A stretch of DNA of 16,230 bases from positions 1-16,230 of the forward strand of contig JBBDXW010000061.1 of assembly GCA_040902105.1 (NCBI GenBank), given 5' to 3'. The position numbers and the translations under genes were made by a program. The notes beneath the pieces are model-generated. The model had not been told where the DNA came from. It did not search any database and saw only the letters and a list, made by a program, of their open reading frames with translations. The stretch is from IDS-8 sp040902105. Its GTDB lineage: Bacteria > Pseudomonadota > Gammaproteobacteria > Steroidobacterales > Woeseiaceae. This document shows, piece by piece, positions 1-6,540 of this stretch. Each line of letters starts with the position of its first letter. The stretch's first letter is position 1.

Positions 1-43
1 TTGAACAGGCCTCAAAATGAGGCTTGGAGGTGTCCATGATCCT

Positions 44-492
44 CGGGGCACTCCAAAGTTAAGGTGGAATCTGCATTCATATTTCAAGCTGCCAGAGAGA
101 GCGGTTCAATTCCTCGATAGACCTCATTCGGAGTGAAGTCGCCGAGACTCGAATGTGGCCGCTCGTGATTATAGTAACCGATCCAGAAACCAATCTTTTC
201 ATGTGGGTACACCGGGTGGCCGGGATGCCGGCGCCACCGCCGTGAGTCCGATTCTCCGCATCAACCGCCTGATCCGCTTGCGATTAACCGGGAAGTCCTG
301 ACGGCGCAGATGGCGCGCCATCTGGCGCGCGCCATACCACGGCGTTCTCAGGAACTGCTCGTCGATCAGCCGCATCAGTTCGAGGTTCAGATCGCTTTCA
401 CCGCCCGCCGTGTAGTAAAAGCTCGAGCGTGAAATACCGGCCAGTCGACACTGGCGGACAATGCTGAGTTGTGGATGCTGAGCGTCAATCAT
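44..492 (-). mobile_element. IS3-family insertion sequence remnant
   Basis: The segment holds the first and last parts of an IS3-family orfB on the minus strand, followed (toward position 44) by about 40 bp resembling an IS terminus with the core GGGGCACTCC. No intact left end, orfA or complete orfB can be found. The outer limit on the left is a guess from where the terminus-like sequence sits, and the limit on the right is the first plausible orfB codon. It is a dead element. Confidence 0.6.
84..492 (-). pseudogene. IS3-family transposase OrfB, core deleted
   Basis: OrfB would be the DDE integrase-type subunit of an IS3 transposase. Minus-strand codons from about 492 to 230 give the HTH_21-like N-terminal part (QLSIVRQCRLAGISRSSFYY, then WYGARQMARHLRRQ and RKRIRRLMRRIGLTA). 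After a short junction, codons from about 198 down to the TGA at 84-86 give the conserved C-terminus (IGFWIGYYNHERPHSSLGDF, then TPNEVYRGIE). The two parts lie in different frames, and the whole rve catalytic region between them, normally well over a hundred residues with the DDE triad, is missing. The open frame continues upstream to 726 but runs through a REPIN, so that extension is not real coding. Recognition is from the conserved motifs. The product cannot be active. Confidence 0.75.
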
Positions 493-583
493 CAATTGAG
501 CACGCCAGGCTCCTTGGCAACGGTATGCAGGAGTTCCTGTTTCGACTTGACTAGGGATGCTCTGCACAAGCCCGATCGTGAAA

Positions 584-644
584 CTGTAGGAGCCCGCATC
601 GCGGGAGATCACCGCCAGATCGCCTGCGATGCGGGCTCCTACAG
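584..644. repeat. REPIN 1 (inverted pair of GTAG-type REP sequences)
   Basis: Two 27-nt arms, 584-610 and 618-644, are nearly perfect inverted copies separated by 7 nt. Each arm starts with CTGTAGGAGCCCG and carries its own small hairpin (CCCGC-ATC-GCGGG in the left arm). A GTAG tetranucleotide next to an imperfect palindrome is the signature of REP elements mobilised by RAYT (TnpA-REP) transposases. In this copy the GTAG heads lie on the outside. The same unit recurs at 10321-10389. No RAYT gene is visible in the window. Confidence 0.8.
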
Positions 645-710
645 CACGTGACTTACGACCTGTGCAGCCCCCCGGAAATGTCAAAAGGCTATTCTGCTTC
701 CGGAACCCGA

Positions 711-716
711 TATAAT
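711..716 (+). promoter_or_regulatory. Candidate -10 box for the hydroxylase gene
   Basis: A perfect TATAAT lies 29 nt before the ATG at 745, giving a predicted transcript start near 723. The -35 region around 688-693 is poor, so this promoter would be weak or need an activator. The call rests only on the hexamer and its spacing to the start codon. Confidence 0.4.
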
Positions 717-744
717 CCGCACTCAATTAGTCTTCGGCGATCTT

Positions 745-1332
745 ATGGACATTGGCATTCCGTTTCGCGAACTCGGCGCCGTCGACAGCACGGCCCTGCG
801 TGACGCCGTGCTCGCCCAGGAAGAGCAGGCGTGGCAGGAGGATAACTATCGGCAGGAGGCCTTCGAGGTTCACCACGCGACCCAGTCGATCGTCGTGTTA
901 TTCGTCGACATCGACCGCTGGCCCGATATCGTGGTCAAGCAGGAGCCCGGTTGGCCGCGGCTGGCAGACGCAGCACTACCGCTCATGAACGACATTATCA
1001 GCCGGCACTATGAGCCGGGCGGGACGGTCATCCGCGCGATGGCGGCGAAACTCATTGCGGGCGGCAAGATCACACCGCACGTCGACCGGCATCCGTCTTT
1101 TCATCACGGCCACCGCATTCACGTGCCGATTTCGACCAATCCCCGCGTTCGCTTCATGATCGACGGTCAACCCTACCAGCTCAAGGTCGGCCAGGCGTAC
1201 GAGATCAACAACCAGTTGACGCATTCCGTGATGAACAAGGGCAGCGAGGATCGCATCACGTTCATCTTCGACTACGTACCACGCGAACAGGTAGCCGGGA
1301 TCACGCGTACCGCACCGATCGCCGCCACGTAA
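745..1332 (+). CDS. Aspartyl/asparaginyl beta-hydroxylase family Fe(II)/2-oxoglutarate oxygenase
   Basis: The 195-residue protein belongs to the AspH-type cupin oxygenases, which hydroxylate Asp/Asn side chains or small molecules using Fe(II), O2 and 2-oxoglutarate. The likely iron ligands are H112-x-D114 (KITPHVDRH) and H160 (NNQLTHSVMN). R170, ten residues after the distal His, fits the 2-oxoglutarate-binding Arg with the same spacing as in mammalian AspH. R124-I-H126 (GHRIHVPI) matches the conserved RxH strand. Length is that of a single-domain bacterial member. There is no signal peptide or membrane segment, so it should be cytoplasmic. The ATG at 745 is the first in frame and follows a TATAAT at 711, though no clear Shine-Dalgarno is seen. 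The gene stands alone, convergent with the sulfotransferase gene. The family assignment is strong, but the substrate is unknown. Confidence 0.88.
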   Translation: MDIGIPFRELGAVDSTALRDAVLAQEEQAWQEDNYRQEAFEVHHATQSIVVLFVDIDRWPDIVVKQEPGWPRLADAALPLMNDIISRHYEPGGTVIRAMAAKLIAGGKITPHVDRHPSFHHGHRIHVPISTNPRVRFMIDGQPYQLKVGQAYEINNQLTHSVMNKGSEDRITFIFDYVPREQVAGITRTAPIAAT

Positions 1333-1342
1333 GTTCATCGAT

Positions 1343-1375
1343 TTGAACCGAAGAAAACCTGCAATTCGGATTCAA
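1343..1375. terminator. Candidate bidirectional terminator hairpin
   Basis: TTGAACCGAA (1343-1352) pairs with TTCGGATTCAA (1365-1375) with one bulged base and a 12-nt loop. It occupies the short space between two convergent genes, where a shared terminator is expected. The T-tracts are weak on both strands, so confidence is moderate. Confidence 0.45.
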
Positions 1376-1377
1376 GG

Positions 1378-3364
1378 TTACAGCGCCGGTGCGAGGATTT
1401 CCTGTAACTGGCCAAGCTTCGACTCGTAATGTTTCCAGTAGCCGACTGCGTCTTCATAGATCGGTTCGCGCACTTGCTCCGCGCTGGCCGTGTTGACCTG
1501 CCGCCTGTTCTCGTGAAAGCGCAGGCAGCGCTCGTCGAACGGCAACCCGCAGTGCGTTAGAAGGCGCCGGACCTGACCCTCGAGATTGCGTGCGACGTCT
1601 TCGTAATGCACGGTCAGGATGCGGCCTGGCATTAGTTCACCCCAGTGCCGCATGACGCGCAGGTACTCCAGGTAATACTCGCCGAGTTCCAGCAGGTCGT
1701 AACTCTGGTTCTTGCCTTGCGCGAACAGCTGGCGGTAATTGGCGACGCAGGTATCGAGCGGGTTGCGGCGCGCATCAATAAAGACAGCCTCCGGCAACAT
1801 CAAGCGGATGAATCCGAGATGGCCGAAGTTGGCCGGCATCTTGTCGGTGAAGCAGGGCGCGCTCCCGCTGCGGTGCGTGAGCGAATGTTGGAGATACTCG
1901 TCGCCAAGCGCCAGCCAGTCGTCGCTTGACAGTTCGGCGATCAACTCGGAACCGGGTGCACCGCCGTCTGCGTTCTTGCCGGTTCTCGCTGCCAGCATGA
2001 TCACGTAGGGGAGTTCGCCGCAGCCTTCAACGTCGCCATGGCAGGCGAGAATCTGCTCGATCAGCGTCGAGCCTGAACGCGGCACGCCGGTAATGAAGAT
2101 CGGTCTCACCGGACGGTCGGGACCTGCCGGTCTGCTCAAGCGTTGGAGTCGTTCACCGAACACGCGAAGCCGAACGTCGTGCTGGGTTTCGAGTTCGACC
2201 GGGTCGTAGGCCACCGTGCGTCGCTTGGCCGCATTCGCTGCCTCGTAGCAGGTCCATGCCCCGTCAAAGTCGCCCTCTTTCTCGCAGGCACGGGCCGGTG
2301 CGAACTGCAACGCGATGGCAGAATCGGACCCCGGCTCCGCCGCGGCAAGCTGCTGCTGCATCGTTGCAAGTTCGGACGCCGTAAACGTGAGCCCCCGGAC
2401 GGTCGCAAGCGACCACCACGCGTCACCGACATCCGGCCGAACCGTCGCAGAGCGTCGGTAGGCTGCAATGGACTCCTCCCGCCGCCCGAATTCGCGACAT
2501 GTGTCCGCGGCCGAGCAGCGCACGCGGACTATCGGGCTGCAACCCGAGGACCCCGTCATAGGCTGCCAGGGCATCCGCCGACCGGCCGACGATGGCCAGC
2601 GTGTCGGCCAGGGCCTGATGCAGGTCCGCGGCGTCCGGCCGGAGCGCGACGGCCTTCTCCAGCATCGCGACCGCTTCGGGAAACCGGCTGCGTTCCAGGA
2701 AAAGCCATGCCAAATCCTTGTACGCGAGCAGGTAATCGGGCGCGATGGACATGATGCGCCGAAGAAGTCCCTCGGCGGCGGCATCGCGCTGCGAGTCCGC
2801 GCAGATCTTTGCGAGCAAGCGCAGCGCGCTAACGTTGCGCGATTCCTTCGAGAGAATTTCGCCGCATATCGCCTCGGCCCGATCGATGTGCCCGGCAAGC
2901 CGCAACCTGGCAGCCTCCTCCAGCGCCTTGCCACCGGGCGAGAGCGCCAGGAAGCGGTTCCTCGCAACTTCGGCTTCTTTGCCACGTCCGCTCCGCTCGA
3001 GAGCCGTTGCCAGTCCGTAATACGCGGATGCCTGGCGCGGATCGAGCGCGATCGCGGTTTGGAACCGCGCAATGGCTTCCGACGGCCGCCCGGTCGTGAG
3101 GTACAGCGCAGCGAGATCCTCGTGCGGCTTCGCAAACTTCGGCTCCAGTTCGATCGCCCGCTCGAGGTAATTCTGTGCTTCGGTGTAGTGGCACCTCCTA
3201 ATCAGCAATGCGCCGAGCATTGCCACGAGATTGACGTCGTCGGCCGATGCGGCAAGGTGATTCCGGCACAGCGTCTCAGCTTCATCGAGCCGGTCCGCCT
3301 GCGCCAGGGCAAGCACCGATTCCACGACCTCGCGGACGGCCCGCGATCGGCTTGCCGGCGTCAT
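1378..3364 (-). pseudogene. TPR-repeat sulfotransferase, frameshifted
   Basis: This gene encodes a protein with an N-terminal TPR superhelix and a C-terminal Sulfotransfer_3-type domain related to tyrosylprotein sulfotransferases, which move sulfate from PAPS to an acceptor. The first frame (ATG at 3364) gives about 289 residues of TPRs up to LLGRGHM at 2498. The coding sense then continues in another frame with CREFGRREESIAAYRR and runs to the TAA at 1378. The second part has the PAPS 5'-phosphosulfate loop ITGVPRSGSTLIEQIL and the 3'-phosphate region FIDARRNPLDTCVANYRQLF. Restoring two bases (one TG repeat unit) at about 2497-2500 would give a 662-residue protein, against 665 for the intact paralogue at 4398-6395. 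As written the product stops after 313 residues with no catalytic domain. Its ATG overlaps the TGA of the upstream MTHFR-like gene (ATGA), so the two should be co-transcribed and translationally coupled. A sequencing indel or programmed frameshifting are alternatives. Confidence 0.85.
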
Positions 3365-4248
3365 ACGATATCCCGCGCCATGCTGGCCGCGGCCAGAACG
3401 GCCGGAATCGCGGCCAGGTTGCGGGTCGCCAGCAAATGCGCGCCGGAAACACCGGGAATGGTCGCCACATCCGCCAACAGTTCCGCGGCAATGGCAACGC
3501 CTTCCTGTTGCGCATCGCGCGACTGCTCAAGACGTCGGATCAGTGCATCCGGAATCTGGAAATTGGGCCGGTTCTCGCGCAGCCAGACGGCATCTTCCGC
3601 CGATTCCGGGATCGCTATTGATACGATCATATTGACGCGACGCAGGATTTTCGCCGCGACCAGTTTCCTGAACCAGCTCTTCAGTATCGAGGCATCCATG
3701 CAAACGTTTGTCATCATGAACTGCGCGCCCGCTTCGACCTTCCGCAGCAAGGTGCGTGGAGTCCAGTCCGGCTGCGGTCGATGCGCCGTTACGATACCGC
3801 CGACATAGAAATCGGCCAACACGGGCATACCTTCGTCCACACGGATTCGCGTCGCCGTCGCGATCAACTCCGTCGCATCGAGATCGAGCACCGCCTTGGG
3901 GCGTGGGTTGAAACCGTCCGGCACGTGATTGCCCTTTACGAGCATCAGGCTGGTTACCCCCAGCCCGCCTGCGCCAAGCATGTCGCTCAGCAGTGCGATC
4001 CGGTTACGATTGCGGCAGCTCAATTGCATGATCGGGTCGACACCGTTGGCAATCAGCAGAGCGGCCGCAGCAAGTGTCGACATGTGCAGCTGCCCGAACT
4101 GGTTGTCGGTAAGAAGCACGCCGTCGACATGATCTTTCAATAGCTTTGCCTGCGCGGCAATGGTCGTGGCGCTCGATTCCGGCTTGAGAAAGATCTCGGC
4201 CGAAACGCAAAAATCGCGAGTACGCGCCGCTTGCAGGTAAGTGTTCAC
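3361..4248 (-). CDS. Methylenetetrahydrofolate reductase-like protein
   Basis: The 295-residue protein has the TIM-barrel pattern of the MTHFR family, flavoenzymes that reduce 5,10-methylene-THF to 5-methyl-THF. In order: VSAEIF (E18, matching the proton-donor Glu of FEFFPP in E. coli MetF), LLTDNQ, QLSCRNRNRIALLSDMLGAG, LMLVKGNH, and GAQFMMTNVCMD. Two positions depart from E. coli MetF: N107 stands where the flavin-tuning Asp120 of the RGD segment is expected, and N181 where Gln183 (TQ) is expected. It may therefore act in another one-carbon route, such as a demethylation pathway, or on another folate or pterin. The start is GTG at 4248 with no strong ribosome site. The stop overlaps the start of the sulfotransferase gene by 4 nt, indicating an operon, and the paralogous sulfotransferase is divergent. 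Family membership is well supported, but the exact reaction is not. Confidence 0.8.
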   Translation of the reverse strand: MNTYLQAARTRDFCVSAEIFLKPESSATTIAAQAKLLKDHVDGVLLTDNQFGQLHMSTLAAAALLIANGVDPIMQLSCRNRNRIALLSDMLGAGGLGVTSLMLVKGNHVPDGFNPRPKAVLDLDATELIATATRIRVDEGMPVLADFYVGGIVTAHRPQPDWTPRTLLRKVEAGAQFMMTNVCMDASILKSWFRKLVAAKILRRVNMIVSIAIPESAEDAVWLRENRPNFQIPDALIRRLEQSRDAQQEGVAIAAELLADVATIPGVSGAHLLATRNLAAIPAVLAAASMARDIV

Positions 4249-4397
4249 AATCGTTGTCTGCTTACTCGCCAGTCGCGGCAGAGTGCCGGAAGCAAACGAG
4301 GTTAGTGGGTTCCCGTTTCGCCCACAAGCCCGGGCCGGCTGGCGGAGGTAGCGGCGATGTGTTGCAATTTCCGGGAATCACGGTCGATTGAAAGCAA

Positions 4398-6395
4398 ATG
4401 GAAACGAACCACATTCACCAACGGCAGTCCTTCGAGAACGCACTGCAGGAGCTTCGCGCCGGCGAGCACGCCAGAGCGGCAAGCCTTTGCGAGGACGCGT
4501 TGCGGTCCTTTCCTGAGGACCCCAACTTCATGTGCCTGGCGGCCAAAGCTTACCTGGCCCTGCGGCAATTCGAGAGTGCCGAGCGCCATGCGACGACCGC
4601 CATGCGGCGATTTCCCGGCTTTGCCCCGGCGCACGACGTCTACGGCGACCTGATGCTCGCAAGCGGCCGTGCCGGCAGGGCAATCGACGCCTACGAAAAG
4701 GCGCTGCGACTCGACCCGGCCCGGCCGGTGACGCTGGCCAAGATCGACAGGGCCAGGCAGGTTGCGAATACGTTGAATGGTGGCGCGGCTGGCGACAAAC
4801 GGACCCCCCGGACACACATGGCGTTCGAGCAGGAGATTCGCGAGGCCGAATCCCTGCAGCAGGCCGGCGACGTTAACAAAGCGGAAGACATTTATCGCGG
4901 TATACTGAAACGGGACCCCGACCACGTCGAGGCGGCGCGACTTCTGGCCGGCATCGCCTCGCTCAACAAGCGGTTCCACGAAGCGGAAGTCTTCCTGCTG
5001 CACGCCACGACACTTGCGCCGAACTACGGGCGTGCCTGGGTCGACCTCGTCGACGCGCAACGCGAACAGGAAAAGTACGACGAGGCAACCAGGAGCGCTG
5101 AACAATTATTGGCGCTCGAGCCCGACAAACCCGAGTCGCACATGGTGTATGCCGGGGTCGTCGGCGTCGCCGGCCGTCACGAGGAAGCCGTCGCCGCTTA
5201 TCGGCGGACGCTCGAACTGGCGCCGCAAAAAGCAGCGGCGATGTGCGGCATGGCACACCACTTGAAAACACTCGGGGAGCAGCAGGAGGCCATTGCGCAG
5301 TACCGCGCCTGCATCGCCGCCAAACCGACACACGCCGAAGCGTACTGGAGCCTCGCCAATCTCAAGACGTTTCGGTTTGAGCCGGACGAAGTGGTGGCCA
5401 TGGAAGCACTGGTCAGGTCGAAAGCGTTGCCGGACGAAGACTTGTGCATGCTGCACAATGCGCTCGGTCTCGAATACGAAGCCCGCGGAGACTTCGATAC
5501 GGCGTTCGCAAACTTCAAGCGTTGCAATACGCTGCGCAGAAAACATGAATCCTACGACCCGGTGGACACCGAAGCCACGTACGACCGCGTGATCGGCTTT
5601 TTCGAGGAGACACTCCTCTCACAGGCGACGGGCGCCGAGGCGCATCCGGTGCCTGTTTTCATTGTCGGCCTGCCGCGTTCCGGTTCAACCCTGATCGAGC
5701 AGATTCTCGCGTCGCACAGCCAGGTCGAAGGTACGCATGAACTGAGCGACCTGTCCAAAGTCGTGCGCGGCTTCCGCAGTCGCAGGAACGAACAGTTTCC
5801 GCACACGCTGAAGGGCCTCAAACCCGAAGGCTGGGCGCGGCTCGGCCGCGACTACCTGGAAAGAACGAAAAAGCATTGCAGCGGCGCGCCATTTTTTATC
5901 GACAAGAACCCGAACAATTTCGTATTTGCCGGTCTCCTGAAGCTCGCCCTGCCCAACGCGAAGATCATCAATGCCAGGCGACACCCGGTGGACAGCTGCC
6001 TGGGAAGTTACAAACAGCTGTTCGCCAGCGGCCAGCCGTTCACCTATGACCTCACGGAACTCGGCGAATACTATCTGCAATACCAGCGATTGATGGAGCA
6101 TTGGCACCGCGTCCTGCCCGGCTTCTTGCTCGATGTGCAGTACGAGGACGTGGTCGCCAATCTCGAGAGCCAGGTGCGCCGGATATTGGATTTCTGTGGC
6201 CTGCCGTTCGAGGAAAACTGCCTGCATTTTCACCAGACCCGGCGGGCGGTAAAGACGGCAAGTTCGGAACAGGTTCGTCGGCCGATTTACGCCAGTTCCG
6301 TCGGTATCTGGCGTAACTACGAGCCGCACCTCGAAGAGCTGTTGTACATACTGAAACCCCTGCTCGACCGAGCGCCACCGGTTGGCGAGTCCTAA
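4398..6395 (+). CDS. TPR-repeat sulfotransferase
   Basis: The 665-residue protein has about 390 residues of TPR-like helices (for example 150-175, 212-245, 249-275, 280-309 and 313-380) and then a sulfotransferase domain. FIVGLPRSGSTLIEQIL (about 421-437) is the 5'-phosphosulfate-binding loop. KIINARRHPVDSCLGSYKQLF (522-542) is the 3'-phosphate-binding region with conserved Arg and Ser. The tail DLTELGEYYLQYQRLMEHW and VQYEDVVANLE is typical of TPR-linked members (PF13469). Such enzymes use PAPS, and the TPR arm probably binds the acceptor protein or glycan. No signal peptide is visible, so it is likely cytoplasmic or a peripheral membrane protein. The ATG at 4398 is the first in frame and lies about 150 bp from the divergent MTHFR-like start. 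It is intact and colinear with the broken paralogue at 1378-3364. The TonB-dependent receptor gene follows after 145 bp. The acceptor is unknown. Confidence 0.88.
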   Translation: METNHIHQRQSFENALQELRAGEHARAASLCEDALRSFPEDPNFMCLAAKAYLALRQFESAERHATTAMRRFPGFAPAHDVYGDLMLASGRAGRAIDAYEKALRLDPARPVTLAKIDRARQVANTLNGGAAGDKRTPRTHMAFEQEIREAESLQQAGDVNKAEDIYRGILKRDPDHVEAARLLAGIASLNKRFHEAEVFLLHATTLAPNYGRAWVDLVDAQREQEKYDEATRSAEQLLALEPDKPESHMVYAGVVGVAGRHEEAVAAYRRTLELAPQKAAAMCGMAHHLKTLGEQQEAIAQYRACIAAKPTHAEAYWSLANLKTFRFEPDEVVAMEALVRSKALPDEDLCMLHNALGLEYEARGDFDTAFANFKRCNTLRRKHESYDPVDTEATYDRVIGFFEETLLSQATGAEAHPVPVFIVGLPRSGSTLIEQILASHSQVEGTHELSDLSKVVRGFRSRRNEQFPHTLKGLKPEGWARLGRDYLERTKKHCSGAPFFIDKNPNNFVFAGLLKLALPNAKIINARRHPVDSCLGSYKQLFASGQPFTYDLTELGEYYLQYQRLMEHWHRVLPGFLLDVQYEDVVANLESQVRRILDFCGLPFEENCLHFHQTRRAVKTASSEQVRRPIYASSVGIWRNYEPHLEELLYILKPLLDRAPPVGES

Positions 6396-6400
6396 ATAAC

Positions 6401-6438
6401 CAGATTTGGCAATCTGACGTCGTTGCGTTTCGGCAACG
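6401..6438 (+). terminator. Two adjacent small hairpins after the sulfotransferase gene
   Basis: CAGATT-TGGC-AATCTG (6401-6416) and CGTTGC-GTTTCG-GCAACG (6421-6438) are perfect 6-bp stems placed just after the TAA at 6393-6395. They could end the sulfotransferase transcript. There is no clean T-tract, so attenuation or an operator are alternatives. Confidence 0.35.
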
Positions 6439-6449
6439 GGACAGGTTTC

Positions 6450-6478
6450 TTGCCATTAAAGCTTGTCTGCAATAAATC
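6450..6478 (+). promoter_or_regulatory. Candidate sigma-70 promoter for the first TonB-dependent receptor
   Basis: TTGCCA (6450-6455) and TAAATC (6473-6478) are separated by 17 nt, giving a predicted start near 6485 and a leader of about 55 nt before the ATG at 6541. The spacing is ideal and both hexamers are imperfect. Confidence 0.35.
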
Positions 6479-6540
6479 CGGGCAAACGGGGGCGCCCTAG
6501 GTAACCTTCGAATCGTCGCTCGATGGGGGAGGACAACAGT

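Noticed and set aside
1..36. Minus-strand ATG reading MDTSKPHFEACS toward the left edge
   Set aside because: Only twelve codons are visible. It might start an IS orf or another gene, but cannot be supported.
493..583. Possible gene tail reading KQELLHTVAKEPGVLN on the minus strand
   Set aside because: Only about 16 to 20 plausible codons end in stops next to the IS remnant. It vaguely resembles a channel-protein segment but is too short to assign.
584..644. CRISPR-like repeat or intrinsic terminator at the inverted repeat
   Set aside because: There is one inverted pair and no repeat-spacer array. The same unit at 10321-10389 has the REP signature GTAG and no T-tract.
493..726. Upstream extension of the IS3 reading frame as real coding sequence
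   Set aside because: It runs through the REPIN at 584-644 and shows no IS3 OrfB similarity before the QHPQLSIVRQC block.
2468..3808. Long plus-strand open frame of 446 codons opposite the sulfotransferase and MTHFR-like genes
   Set aside because: It is an antisense shadow in GC-rich DNA with low-complexity, Arg-rich translation, while the minus strand carries recognisable domains.
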